In this document: positions 26,515 through 39,650 of the stretch, piece by piece
Numbering within the stretch: position 1 is the first letter of the stretch
Layout: the number at the start of each line of letters is the position of its first letter
From: Hyphomicrobiales bacterium
GTDB taxonomy: Bacteria; Pseudomonadota; Alphaproteobacteria; Rhizobiales; Beijerinckiaceae
Direction: 5' to 3'
NCBI GenBank assembly: GCA_028290705.1
Contig: JAQGJH010000099.1
Location: 1-64,000 of the forward strand
DNA: 64,000 nt
Notes under the pieces: model-generated
Databases searched by the model: none
Told to the model about the DNA's origin: nothing
Seen by the model: the letters and a program-made list of their open reading frames with translations, nothing else
Made by a program: the position numbers and the translations under genes

Positions 26515-27534
26515 ATGCACGCTTCCATGACCCAGACTTCCATGAGCCAATACGTCACCGCCTTCGAAGTCGGCAGCCACATCGTGGCGGGCGGCTTCCT
26601 CGGCTCCGAGCCTGCTTTCGCGCTGGCCGAAGGCGAGGTCGCGATCGGCGCGGGAGCGGACCGGCGCATGGTGGCGGCTCATCCGGGCGGTGCGGTGCTG
26701 ATGGGCTTGTGCGACGCGTCGCGCTTCGTCACGGGCGGCGACGATGGCCGTGTCGTCGTGACGCGCGCGGATGGCGCGACCGAGACGATCTTCGAGCAGA
26801 AGGGCCGCTGGATCGACGCGCTGGCGGCGCGGCCCGACGGCGCGCTCGCCTGGGCGGTCGGCAAACAGGTGCACGCGCGCGACCCCAAGGGCGAGGTCAA
26901 GGTCATGACCGGGCCGTCCACCGTGCGGGGCCTCGCCTTCATGCCCAAGGGCTACCGGCTGGCGCTGGCGCATTACAATGGCGTGTCGCTGTGGTTTCCC
27001 AATTCCATGGCCGAGCCCGAAGGCTACGCCTGGGCGGGCTCGCATCTCGACGTGACGGTGTCGGCCGACGGAAAATTCCTGGTCAGCGCCATGCAGGAAA
27101 ACGCGCTGCACGGCTGGCGTGTCGCCGACCGGAAGGACATGCGCATGACGGGCTATCCGTCGAAGACGCGCAGCTTCTCGTGGTCCGCCGACGGAAACTG
27201 GCTGGCGACGTCCGGGGCGGAGGCCTGCATCGTCTGGCCGTTCCAGTCGAAGGACGGGCCGATGGGCAAGGGGCCGCGCGAATGCGGCGTCCGGCCGGCG
27301 CGCGTGACGCGCGTCGCCTTCCATCCGCGCTCGCTCGTGGTGGCGATCGGCTATCAGGACGGCTGGGTGATGATCTGTCGCCTGACGGACGCGGCGGAGA
27401 TTCTGGTCAGGGCCATTCCCGAAGGCGAGAAGGGCGGGGCGATCTCATGTCTCGCCTGGAGCCCGGATGGCGCGCGCCTCGTTTACGGAGCCGAGGACGG
27501 CGCGGCCGGTATCCTCGATCTTCCGGGATCTTGA
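26515..27534 (+). CDS. WD40 repeat protein
   Basis: 339 residues with several degenerate WD repeats, for example FVTGGDDGRVVVTRADG, LAFMPKGYRLALAHYNGV, FSWSADGNWLATSGAEACIVW and LAWSPDGARLVYGAEDGAAG. A single beta-propeller with no other domain and no signal peptide, so a cytoplasmic scaffold. ATGs at 26527 and 26542 are alternative starts. Genes for such propellers follow CobW GTPases in many alphaproteobacteria; the function is unknown. Confidence 0.85.
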   Translation: MHASMTQTSMSQYVTAFEVGSHIVAGGFLGSEPAFALAEGEVAIGAGADRRMVAAHPGGAVLMGLCDASRFVTGGDDGRVVVTRADGATETIFEQKGRWIDALAARPDGALAWAVGKQVHARDPKGEVKVMTGPSTVRGLAFMPKGYRLALAHYNGVSLWFPNSMAEPEGYAWAGSHLDVTVSADGKFLVSAMQENALHGWRVADRKDMRMTGYPSKTRSFSWSADGNWLATSGAEACIVWPFQSKDGPMGKGPRECGVRPARVTRVAFHPRSLVVAIGYQDGWVMICRLTDAAEILVRAIPEGEKGGAISCLAWSPDGARLVYGAEDGAAGILDLPGS

Positions 27535-27593
27535 CGGCAACCTGCGGCATGGCTGCAAGTTGACCTTGGTGGGCGGCGGGCCAGGCGGGGCAG

Positions 27594-28109
27594 ATGATCA
27601 TCAGGCGCATTCTCTTCTTCATCTCGCTGATGGTCGGCGCAGCGGCGTCCCAGCTTCCGGAATTCGCCCAGCAATACCGGCAGCGGCTCGGCGGCGCGAT
27701 CGACGAGATCAACCGCATGCTGCAGGAGTTCGACCGCGACGCGGCGAGCAGTGGCATGGACCGGCCCGCCGGCGTTGGGCGTCTGCAGAAGAACGACGAC
27801 CCGTTCGTCCAGCAGCGCGGCGTCCGCGTGCGCGAGGCCGAGGCGCGGGTCAGCCGGCTGGAGCGGCAGTTGCAGGATTTCTCGCAGGCGGGTTCGGTGT
27901 CGAGGCTCGGCGTGCTGGCGCGCGACTTCGATCCCGGCATCGCACAGCGCGCCTATCAGAGCTTCGAACCCGCCATGCCGCTCACCCTCGAGGGCGGGAC
28001 GATCGCGGCCACGGGCTTCCTGGGTTCGCTGGCGATCTTCAAGCTGTTCGGGGCGTTCTTCCGCCGGGTGCGGCAGCGTCCGCATCGCCGCAGCCGCGTA
28101 CACGTCTGA
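27594..28109 (+). CDS. DUF2937 family membrane protein
   Basis: 171 residues. One N-terminal hydrophobic helix (RRILFFISLMVGAAASQLPEF), a long helical middle with coiled-coil character (residues about 30-110) and a second membrane helix near the C-terminus (ATGFLGSLAIFKLFGAFF) followed by a basic tail. This layout is typical of DUF2937. Function unknown. Confidence 0.78.
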   Translation: MIIRRILFFISLMVGAAASQLPEFAQQYRQRLGGAIDEINRMLQEFDRDAASSGMDRPAGVGRLQKNDDPFVQQRGVRVREAEARVSRLERQLQDFSQAGSVSRLGVLARDFDPGIAQRAYQSFEPAMPLTLEGGTIAATGFLGSLAIFKLFGAFFRRVRQRPHRRSRVHV

Positions 28110-28158
28110 GCCGGCATGCTAGAGTGAGGGCGGATTTTCCATCGTCGGCGAGACCCGC

Positions 28159-28965
28159 ATGATCCCCAACGTTCTTTCCATTGCCGGCTCCGATCCCTCC
28201 GGAGGCGCCGGCATCCAGGCCGATCTGAAAACCTTCTCGGCGCTCGGCTGTTACGGGATGGCGGCGATCACGGCGCTGACGGCGCAGAACACCCGCGGGG
28301 TCACGGGCGTGCACATGCCGCCCGCGGCTTTCGTGGCCGAGCAGATCGAGGCGGTGTTTGCCGACATCACGGTCGCGGCGGTGAAGATCGGCATGCTGGG
28401 CGATGCCGAGATCGTCATGGCGGTGGCGGAGTGCCTGGCGCGGCACAACCCGCCCGCCATCGTGCTCGATCCGGTGCTGGTGGCGACCAGCGGCGATTCG
28501 CTGGGCGCGCCCGGCGTCGTCGAGGCGATGCGCACGCATCTGTTTCCGCTCGCCACCCTGATCACGCCCAACGTGCCGGAAGCCGCGCGTCTTGCCGACA
28601 TGGCGGAGGCGCAGGACGTCGCCGGGCTCGAGGGGCTGGCGGCGCGTCTCCACGAGATGGGCGCACGCGCCGTGCTGGTGAAAGGCGGGCACCTGCAGGG
28701 CGAGATGGCCGAGGACGTGCTGTTCGACGGACAGGCGCTGGTGCATTTTTCCGCGCCGCGCATCGCGACGCGCCATACGCATGGCACGGGCTGCACGCTG
28801 TCGTCGGCCATCGCGGCGCATCTGGCCCGCGGCATGAGCCTGGCGGATGCGATCCGCGCGTCGAAAGCCTATCTCGGCGGCGCGCTGGAGGCTGCCGACA
28901 TGCTGAACGTGGGAGACGGGCAGGGGCATGGGCCCGTGCATCACTTTCGCTGGCTGTGGGCCTAG
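28159..28965 (+). CDS. thiD: Hydroxymethylpyrimidine/phosphomethylpyrimidine kinase
   Basis: 268 residues. PfkB-type ribokinase fold with GSDPSGGAGIQADLKT at the N-terminus and the anion-hole motif THGTGCTLSSAIAA with catalytic Asp replaced region near the C-terminus. Phosphorylates HMP and HMP-P in thiamine pyrophosphate synthesis. No TPP riboswitch is seen upstream and no other thi gene is nearby. Feeds TPP enzymes such as those at 5449 and 14549. Confidence 0.95.
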   Translation: MIPNVLSIAGSDPSGGAGIQADLKTFSALGCYGMAAITALTAQNTRGVTGVHMPPAAFVAEQIEAVFADITVAAVKIGMLGDAEIVMAVAECLARHNPPAIVLDPVLVATSGDSLGAPGVVEAMRTHLFPLATLITPNVPEAARLADMAEAQDVAGLEGLAARLHEMGARAVLVKGGHLQGEMAEDVLFDGQALVHFSAPRIATRHTHGTGCTLSSAIAAHLARGMSLADAIRASKAYLGGALEAADMLNVGDGQGHGPVHHFRWLWA

Positions 28966-29037
28966 CGACGAGCCGCCACCCTCGACATCTGCATGGCCGC
29001 GCCCTAGATCGGGGCTGGATCGAACCCGGGAACCAAG

Positions 29038-30111
29038 ATGCTCGATACACGCCAGCCCGCCGCTGACCAGGAGACTCATTTTCCGTCCGGCCATCCGCCG
29101 GTCCGCTTCGGCCGCATCGGCGTTCTGATCGTCAATCTCGGCACGCCGGACGCGACCGACTACTGGTCGATGCGCCGCTACCTGAAAGAGTTTCTGTCGG
29201 ATCGCCGCGTGATCGAAACGCCGCGCGCGATCTGGTGGCCGATCCTCAACCTGATCATTCTGAGCATCCGGCCAAGCCGAAAGGGGCGTGACTACGACAC
29301 GATCTGGAATCGCGAACGCGACGAAGGGCCGTTGAAGACGATCACCCGCGCGCAGTCCGAGAAACTCGCGGACTTTATCGCGGGCGGCGGCGTTCCGGGC
29401 AACCCTGGGCGGATCGTCGTCGACTGGGCCATGCGCTACGGCAATCCGTCCATCGCGTCGCGCATCGAGGCGCTGCAGAAGCAGGGCTGCGAACGCATTC
29501 TTCTGGTCCCGCTCTATCCGCATTATGCCGCCGCCACGACCGCCACCGTGTGCGACAAGACGTTCGACGCGTTGAAGACGATGCGCTGGCAGCCGATTTT
29601 GCGGGTGGCGCCGCCCTGGCACGACGATCCCGTCTACATCGACGCGCTGGCCTGCTCGATCGAGGAAAGCCTCGCCAAGCTCGACTTCGAGCCCGACATG
29701 GTCCTGGCCTCGTATCACGGCGTGCCGCGCGAATATCTCGACAAGGGCGACCCCTATCATTGCCATTGCGTGAAGACGACGCGGCTGTTGCGCGACCGCC
29801 TCGGCTGGCCCGAAGAGAAGCTGATGACCACGTTCCAGTCGCGCTTCGGGCCGGCCGAATGGCTGCGTCCCTATACGGACGAAACCATCAAGGCTCTGCC
29901 CGGAAAGGGTGTAAAGAAACTCGCGGTGATCACGCCGGGCTTCACGGCGGATTGCCTCGAAACCATCGAGGAGATCGGCGTCGAGAACCACGAGTACTTC
30001 ATGGAGCACGGCGGCGAGAAGTTCGCCCGGATCGATTGCCTGAACGACAGCCCGAACGGGATGCGCGTGCTCGAGGCGCTGGTTTCGCGCGAATTGTCGG
30101 GCTGGGTCTGA
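29038..30111 (+). CDS. hemH: Ferrochelatase
   Basis: 357 residues. Inserts Fe2+ into protoporphyrin IX, the last step of protoheme synthesis. Diagnostic motifs: LVPLYPHYAAATTA, the metal His in SYHGVPREYLDKGDPY and GFTADCLETIEEIG. A CHCVKTT stretch supplies two extra cysteines. N-terminus has a 30-residue polar extension before RIGVLIVNLGTP. Likely cotranscribed with cutA 13 bases downstream. Confidence 0.96.
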   Translation: MLDTRQPAADQETHFPSGHPPVRFGRIGVLIVNLGTPDATDYWSMRRYLKEFLSDRRVIETPRAIWWPILNLIILSIRPSRKGRDYDTIWNRERDEGPLKTITRAQSEKLADFIAGGGVPGNPGRIVVDWAMRYGNPSIASRIEALQKQGCERILLVPLYPHYAAATTATVCDKTFDALKTMRWQPILRVAPPWHDDPVYIDALACSIEESLAKLDFEPDMVLASYHGVPREYLDKGDPYHCHCVKTTRLLRDRLGWPEEKLMTTFQSRFGPAEWLRPYTDETIKALPGKGVKKLAVITPGFTADCLETIEEIGVENHEYFMEHGGEKFARIDCLNDSPNGMRVLEALVSRELSGWV

Positions 30112-30124
30112 GCGGGAGCTCGCC

Positions 30125-30460
30125 ATGAACGATGCCGAGGCGACCGGATATTCGATGGTGCTGACGACCGCGCGGTCCGACAACACTCAAGACATCGTGC
30201 AGGCCTTGCTGGCGCAACAGCTGGCGGCCTGCGTGCAGGTGATGCCGATCCGCAGCCATTACGTCTGGCAGGGCGCGATGCGCGAGGAAAGCGAAGATCT
30301 TCTCCTGATCAAGTCGCGCACGGAAGACTACACGATGATCGAGGCGACGATCCGCGCCGTGCATCATTACGACACACCCGAGATTCTGCGCTTCGACGTG
30401 GCCGCGGGAGCGAGATCCTATCTCGACTGGATTGGCGAAATGACGGCCCGGCGGGGCTGA
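30125..30460 (+). CDS. cutA: Divalent-cation tolerance protein CutA
   Basis: 111 residues. The CutA1 trimer fold is recognised from QQLAACVQVMPIRSHYVWQG, EDLLLIKSR and YDTPEILRFDVAAGARSYLDWI. Cytoplasmic. Historically tied to copper tolerance, but the biochemical role remains unclear in most bacteria. Thirteen bases after hemH. Confidence 0.94.
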   Translation: MNDAEATGYSMVLTTARSDNTQDIVQALLAQQLAACVQVMPIRSHYVWQGAMREESEDLLLIKSRTEDYTMIEATIRAVHHYDTPEILRFDVAAGARSYLDWIGEMTARRG

Positions 30461-30492
30461 ACGAGCCGCCATGTCATTGCGTGTTGCATGGT

Positions 30493-30566
30493 GTCGGCGA
30501 ACTGGGTAGAAGCTCCCCATCGAACTGGACCCGGTGAAACTCCGGGTGGCTCTTCCGGCCGCCGAC
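30493..30566 (+). promoter_or_regulatory. Multi-branched RNA structure candidate upstream of the SulP gene
   Basis: An outer 7-bp stem (GTCGGCG 30493-30499 with CGCCGAC 30560-30566) closes at least two inner hairpins: TGGG/CCCA around 30503-30520 and ACCCGG-TGAAACT-CCGGGT at 30529-30547. The inner CCGGTGAAACTCCGG resembles the GGTG-AA-CC core of cobalamin riboswitches, but no GCCACTG-type B12 box follows. It begins 33 bases after cutA and ends 114 bases before the SulP start, so it may act as a 5' UTR element. Confidence 0.35.
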
Positions 30567-30679
30567 CCGCCGGATCACGCAATTGCTGGATTTGCAGCGG
30601 CCATGGTCTGGTCGCGACACGCCATTGCGAGCCTCGCGCCGATCGCTGATCCGCGCGAGCGACGAAAGCTTTCCCTCAC

Positions 30680-32164
30680 ATGAACTTTGTGCACATGCGG
30701 AGCGAGTGGGCTCCCAACGTCAGCCGCGAACTCATGGCCGGCCTGGTGGTCGCGCTCGCGCTCATTCCCGAAGCCATCGCATTTTCGATCATCGCAGGGG
30801 TCGACCCGAAGGTCGGTCTCTATGCGTCGTTCTGTATCGCGGTGGTGACCGCCTTCGCGGGCGGACGTCCGGCGATGATCTCGGCCGCTACCGGAGCCAT
30901 GGCCCTTCTGATGGTCGATCTGGTCAAGGATCATGGCGTCGGGCATCTGTTCGCCGCCACGATCCTGACCGGACTGTTTCAGATCGTGGCCGGCGCGCTG
31001 CGACTCGGCAACCTGATGCGCTTCGTGTCGCGCTCGGTCGTGACCGGCTTCGTCAACGCGCTGGCGATCCTGATCTTCCTCGCGCAGATGCCGGAACTGC
31101 TGGGGCAGGGCAACACCGTCTATCTGATGACGGCCGTCGGCCTCGGGCTGATCTACGGCCTGCCGTACCTCACCAAGGCCGTGCCGTCGCCGCTCGTCAC
31201 CATCGTGCTGCTCACCGGGGTGTCGATGTATTTCGGCCTCGGCATCCGCACCGTTGGCGACATGGGCGCGCTGCCGAGCGAACTCCCCTGGGTGGCGCTG
31301 CCGCAGGTGCCGTTCACCCTCGAGACCCTCTGGATCATCCTGCCGGTTTCCCTGACCCTGACGATGGTCGGCCTGCTGGAGAGCCTGATGACGGCGGCGA
31401 TCGTCGACGAGATGACCGATACAACGTCCGACAAGAACCGCGAGTGCGCCGGGCAGGGCGCCGCCAACATCGTGTCGGGATTTTTCGGTGGCATGGCCGG
31501 CTGCGCGATGATCGGCCAATCGGTCATCAACGTGACGTCGGGCGGCCGGGGGAGACTCTCGACCCTGCTGGCGGGCGTCTTTCTTTTGTTCCTGATCGTG
31601 GTGCTCGGTCCCTATGTGGCGCAAATCCCCATGGCGGCGCTGGTGGCCGTGATGATCATGGTCTCGCTCAATACGTTCCAGTGGCGCTCGGCGCGCATGC
31701 TGCTGACGCATCCCAAATCGTCCAGCTTCGTGATGCTCGGCACGGTCGTGGTGGTGGTGGCGACGCACGATCTCGCGAAAGGCGTGCTGTTTGGCGTGAT
31801 CCTGAGCGGATTGTTCTTCGCCCACAAGGTCACCCGGTTCTTCAAGGTCGAGTCCACTCGTGACGATGCCGCTGGGGTGCGCACCTACGCGATCACCGGG
31901 CAGATCTTCTTCGCTACCGCGGAGGCGTTCCATTCCGCCTTCGACTTCCGGGAGGAGGATCTCAAGGGCGTGGTCATCGATTTGCACGCCTCGCATTTCT
32001 GGGACATTTCCAGCATCAGCGCGCTGGACCGGGTGGTTCTGAAGTTCCGCCGCCACGGCATTCCCGTCGAGGTCGTCGGCATGAACGAGGCCACGGCCAA
32101 CATGGTCGAGCGGCTCGGCACGCACGACAAGCCGGACGCCATCCTCCAGGCGCCGGGGCATTAA
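30680..32164 (+). CDS. SulP (SLC26) family anion transporter with STAS domain
   Basis: 494 residues. About 12-14 membrane segments, starting with [24 protein letters not shown] and the [11 protein letters not shown] motif, followed by a C-terminal cytoplasmic STAS domain (about 395-490: [21 protein letters not shown]). Sulfate or bicarbonate are the usual substrates of SulP proteins; no adjacent carbonic anhydrase or sulfate gene decides between them. Ends 28 bases before a strong terminator. Confidence 0.9.
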   Translation: MNFVHMRSEWAPNVSRELMAGLVVALALIPEAIAFSIIAGVDPKVGLYASFCIAVVTAFAGGRPAMISAATGAMALLMVDLVKDHGVGHLFAATILTGLFQIVAGALRLGNLMRFVSRSVVTGFVNALAILIFLAQMPELLGQGNTVYLMTAVGLGLIYGLPYLTKAVPSPLVTIVLLTGVSMYFGLGIRTVGDMGALPSELPWVALPQVPFTLETLWIILPVSLTLTMVGLLESLMTAAIVDEMTDTTSDKNRECAGQGAANIVSGFFGGMAGCAMIGQSVINVTSGGRGRLSTLLAGVFLLFLIVVLGPYVAQIPMAALVAVMIMVSLNTFQWRSARMLLTHPKSSSFVMLGTVVVVVATHDLAKGVLFGVILSGLFFAHKVTRFFKVESTRDDAAGVRTYAITGQIFFATAEAFHSAFDFREEDLKGVVIDLHASHFWDISSISALDRVVLKFRRHGIPVEVVGMNEATANMVERLGTHDKPDAILQAPGH

Positions 32165-32192
32165 GCTCCGGCCCAACCCTTCCGAGTGTTCG

Positions 32193-32222
32193 AACGCCGG
32201 GGGCATTTTTCCCGGCGTTTTT
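32193..32222 (+). terminator. Rho-independent terminator after SulP gene
   Basis: AACGCCGGG (32193-32201), a short T-containing loop, CCCGGCGTT (32211-32219), then a T-tract running to 32222. Separates the SulP gene from the heat-shock gene. Confidence 0.85.
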
Positions 32223-32257
32223 CCTCTTGAACGGACGAAACCGCGTCCCTACCTCTC

Positions 32258-32354
32258 AGTCAGCACGGGCCATAATGGACGTGCTTCCAAGTCGGCGCCC
32301 CGCCCTGAATGGGGGCCGGGGTTCGCCACATGTCGCTTCTCCTGGAGGATATGT
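32258..32354 (+). promoter_or_regulatory. ROSE-type RNA thermometer in the hsp20 leader
   Basis: Roughly 97 bases ahead of the Hsp20 ATG fold as successive hairpins: GCACG/CGTGC (32263-32284), a G/C-rich stem over 32294-32321, and a final imperfect hairpin (ACAT 32328-32331 with ATGT 32351-32354) in which TCGCTTCTCC lies opposite the Shine-Dalgarno GGAGGA (32344-32349). That weak anti-SD pairing is the defining feature of ROSE elements controlling rhizobial small heat-shock genes: it melts when warm and frees the ribosome site. A CTTGAA at 32226-32231 followed by CCCTACC may be the promoter. Confidence 0.82.
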
Positions 32355-32355
32355 C

Positions 32356-32814
32356 ATGCGTCACTTCGATCTTTCGCCGCTCTATCGTTCGACCGTCGGT
32401 TTCGACCGGTTGTTCTCGCTGCTCGACCAGGCGTCGGGCGTGGAGGCGGCCAACAGCTATCCCCCCTACAACATCGAGCGGACGGGCGAGAACGCCTACC
32501 GCATCTCGGTCGCGGTCGCGGGCTTCGGTGAAGCCGACCTGACGATCGAGACGCGCGAGAACACGCTTCTGATCAAGGGGGGCAAGGAAGCCCGGCAGGA
32601 CGAGGGTCAGAAGGCCGAAGTCCTCTACCAGGGCATTGCCGCGCGGGCTTTCGAGCGCCGGTTCCAGCTGGCCGACCACGTCTCGGTGACGGGCGCCTCG
32701 CTGCAGAACGGTCTGCTCCACGTGGATCTCGTACGCGAGATTCCCGAAGCCGCGAAGCCGCGCCGCATTCCGATTGGCGGCGCCCGCCTCGTCGAGGCCT
32801 CTCGCGCGGCCTGA
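32356..32814 (+). CDS. hsp20: Small heat-shock protein, Hsp20/alpha-crystallin family
   Basis: 152 residues. Alpha-crystallin domain from about residue 35 (PPYNIERTGENAYRISVAVAG) to GASLQNGLLHVDLVREIPE, then a C-terminal tail with the RRIPI anchor motif (I-x-I type). ATP-independent holdase. ATG 32356 follows GGAGG, which is masked in the ROSE hairpin; the ATG at 32351 is out of frame. N-terminus FDLSPLYRSTVGFDRLF is typical of rhizobial class A HspA/IbpA-like members. Confidence 0.95.
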   Translation: MRHFDLSPLYRSTVGFDRLFSLLDQASGVEAANSYPPYNIERTGENAYRISVAVAGFGEADLTIETRENTLLIKGGKEARQDEGQKAEVLYQGIAARAFERRFQLADHVSVTGASLQNGLLHVDLVREIPEAAKPRRIPIGGARLVEASRAA

Positions 32815-32833
32815 CGCCACACGCCAGCAACGG

Positions 32834-32861
32834 AAAAGGGCGCCTCGCGGCGCCCTTTTTT
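32834..32861. terminator. Bidirectional rho-independent terminator
   Basis: AAAAGGGCGCC, loop TCGC, GGCGCCCTTTTTT: perfect stem flanked by A- and T-tracts, serving hsp20 on the plus strand and the proline-rich gene on the minus strand. Confidence 0.9.
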
Positions 32862-32876
32862 GTCAGTCGACGGGGC

Positions 32877-33899
32877 TCAGTTGGCCTTGCTTTCGGCCGC
32901 GGCGGCGCGCTGATCTTCCGGCACCTTGAACAAGGGTATGACGCGCGGCGCAGTCGCGGGCCTGGCCTCCGGCTTGGGTTCCGCCTTGGGTTCCGTTTGC
33001 CTGGTTTCCACAGACCTGTTCTCCGCCGGCCGGGCTGCAGGCGGCGTCGCGGGCCTGGCCGCGGGTTGCGGCCTGGAGACTTCCGTCGGCCGAGCGGCAT
33101 CGACCGCAGGCTTGGCGGGACGAGTGGCTTGCGCCGGCTTTGCGTTCTCGGGCTTCGACGCTTCGGGCCCCGGGGTTTCCATCGTGGGCGGCACGGGCGC
33201 GGCTCTCGGCTCGGGAGCGGCCAGGGGGCGCGTCTCGACCGCGCCCGGCTCTCCGCGGGCGGCGCTGCGGCGATTCGACTCCGGGCGTGCCGAACGCGGC
33301 GCCTCGATCACCGTCGGCTCACCGCCATCGAGCTCTCCGGGCGGCCGTCTGGCCAATCGTTCGTCGATGTCTTCGAGGCGGCGCGGCGCGCGCACTTCTC
33401 CAGTCGAGCGCTGCTCATCGAACCGGTCGGCCCGATCGAAAGGATCGTCGCCGAAGCGGGGCGCGGCGGAGGGTAGCCCCTCGTTGCGCAGGCCGACGGC
33501 AGGGCGCGGCGGTATTCCGGCGAAGCGCTCGAGGATGGAGCCGTCATAGGCGTCGACGATCAGGCGCGCGCCGCGGCCCCGCTGGTCGATCGTGTCGGCG
33601 ATATAGACGTCGCCGTTTCGCTCGATGGGCGGCTGGACCGTATATCCCTTGCGCGCCAGGAGACCGCGAATCTCGGCCCTGCGGAGCGGAGCGTCGTCGC
33701 GGTAGGCGCGTGGCTCTTCGCCCGGTCCCACACGCCGGCTGAACGTGCCACCCCAGGAATCGAAGAAGAACTGGGCCTGTGCTGGAGCCGACACGGCGGA
33801 GGTCGCGATGACGAGCGACATGACTGCGACGCCACGGCGCATAACGCGACCGATTCCGCCGTTGAAGACCAAGGTGCCGTCGGGTCTGCCATGACGCAT
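32877..33899 (-). CDS. Proline/alanine-rich secreted protein
   Basis: 340 residues. Basic N-terminus and a signal peptide ending near SAPAQAQ, a small folded part (about 45-125: AEIRGLLARKGYTVQPPIERNGDVYIAD, resembling PepSY-like or similar small domains with GARLIVDAYDGSIL), then about 200 disordered residues rich in Pro, Ala, Arg and Glu. Probably spans or reaches across the periplasm. ATG 33899 follows CAGGAG; a longer reading to 34199 has no support. Function unknown. Confidence 0.72.
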   Translation of the reverse strand: MRHGRPDGTLVFNGGIGRVMRRGVAVMSLVIATSAVSAPAQAQFFFDSWGGTFSRRVGPGEEPRAYRDDAPLRRAEIRGLLARKGYTVQPPIERNGDVYIADTIDQRGRGARLIVDAYDGSILERFAGIPPRPAVGLRNEGLPSAAPRFGDDPFDRADRFDEQRSTGEVRAPRRLEDIDERLARRPPGELDGGEPTVIEAPRSARPESNRRSAARGEPGAVETRPLAAPEPRAAPVPPTMETPGPEASKPENAKPAQATRPAKPAVDAARPTEVSRPQPAARPATPPAARPAENRSVETRQTEPKAEPKPEARPATAPRVIPLFKVPEDQRAAAAESKAN

Positions 33900-34143
33900 G
33901 GCTGGTTCACTCCTGCAGGTTCCCGCCAGAAAGATCGGGAAGTCAGCGTTGCGCAGAAATTGCGGCGAGCGTGAGACGCGTTCCGGGCCTTTAATCAATT
34001 GCTTGCATTCGCGGCGGTATGCGGTTCCCAGGACGCGGCGGCGCCCGGAAATGGAGATTGCGCGGCAGATTTTCCTGGCCAGCGAAGCCTCACGCGCCTG
34101 CGCCCAGGTGACGCTCGCCCACGGCTTTTTCATTGCTTGTGCA

Positions 34144-34163
34144 CATGCCATAATTCTGGCATG
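34144..34163. repeat. Perfect inverted repeat in the gene-free stretch before gltB
   Basis: CATGCCA (34144-34150), TAATTC, TGGCATG (34157-34163). It lies in the 588-base stretch 33900-34487, which otherwise holds no gene I can support. Dyad size and AT centre would suit a dimeric repressor site. Confidence 0.4.
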
Positions 34164-34346
34164 TTCGCGCTCCGTCAATAGGACAGCTTTACTGACCATT
34201 TGCGTGGACGGGGCTCGAACGTCGCCCTGTCCGAAACGGCGCGCGCGATAGCCCCGAATGGCTGCTGCGATGGACGGAAAAGTCCCGAACGGAGACGTGA
34301 GCCGCCAGGCTTGGATCTTCGTACAGAGGACTTCTTACATTTGTAT

Positions 34347-34361
34347 GATCGTCAAACGATC
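34347..34361. repeat. Small perfect dyad upstream of gltB
   Basis: GATCGT-CAA-ACGATC at 34347-34361, about 127 bases before the gltB start and in an AT-richer patch that begins near 34335 (CTTCTTACATTTGTAT). Could be an operator or part of the gltB promoter region; no known consensus is matched. Confidence 0.35.
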
Positions 34362-34487
34362 TGGAGCGAGGCGATGAACGGGTTTTCGAGCGACGAAAAG
34401 GCAGAGCGGATGGCGCCGGGCGACAAAGCCGCGACGTCGAAACGCACGCCCGCGTCCGTCGCCCGTCCCTTGGAATCCGGAGTTCGA

Positions 34488-39163
<4,676 letters not shown>

Positions 39164-39167
<4 letters not shown>

Positions 39168-39439
39168 TCCCGGGCGGCGACGAGACGCCGGGCATCGTGC
39201 TCTGCCATCATGCTTCCTTGCAGATGGCGGAGCGCCGCATCGATTGGGCTTGGGTGGTTTCCACGCTCACCGATCCGGAGTTTGTCCGGCCGGATCTTCG
39301 GGATCTGGTTCTCAAGCTCGCATTCAGGCAGATCCCCGAGGCTGGAAGCAGGTGGCTTCGGGCCGTTTACAAGGAATGCCAGGACGGGAAATATGTGATT
39401 ACACTGTTTCTGGACCGTAAGGCGGAGAGACGGCGATGA
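39164..39439 (+). CDS. DUF4258 domain protein, toxin-like partner of a putative TA pair
   Basis: 91 residues from a GTG that overlaps the gltB stop (GTGA). Signature: [26 protein letters not shown], then [25 protein letters not shown], the typical small RelE/BrnT-like beta-sheet of DUF4258. It overlaps the DUF2283 gene by 4 bases. DUF4258/DUF2283 neighbours are treated as a candidate toxin-antitoxin pair; toxicity is not proven. Confidence 0.82.
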
Positions 39440-39633
39440 AGATCAGATATGACGCGGAGGTCGACGCCGTTTTTCTGCGCCTGACCGATGCCGAGATCCT
39501 CGACTCCGAAGAAATGCAGCCGGGCGTGATTGTCGACTTCGACGAAAACGGAAAGATCGTGGCTTTGGAATTCTTGAATGCAAAAGAGCGGTTTTCCGCA
39601 GAGGCGATCAAGCAGTTCAGCGAAGCAGCCTGA
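39436..39633 (+). CDS. DUF2283 domain protein, antitoxin-like
   Basis: 65 residues, acidic: [16 protein letters not shown], a middle [20 protein letters not shown] and a helical tail. Matches DUF2283 along its whole length. ATG overlaps the DUF4258 stop; gltD begins 17 bases downstream, so this pair is read within the glt operon. Confidence 0.88.
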   Translation: MKIRYDAEVDAVFLRLTDAEILDSEEMQPGVIVDFDENGKIVALEFLNAKERFSAEAIKQFSEAA

Positions 39634-39650
39634 GAAGACAGGGTTCTACG

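Noticed and set aside
30493-30566. Cobalamin riboswitch
   Set aside because: Only a GGTG-AA-CC-like hairpin matches; the B12 box and a cobalamin-related gene are both missing.
33900-34199. N-terminal extension of the proline-rich secreted protein
   Set aside because: The extension would bury the signal peptide that follows ATG 33899, which has its own ribosome site.
34200-34487. N-terminal extension of GltB
   Set aside because: The catalytic Cys33 and a normal propeptide length fit the ATG at 34488 with GGAG; the upstream frame shows no glutamate synthase sequence.
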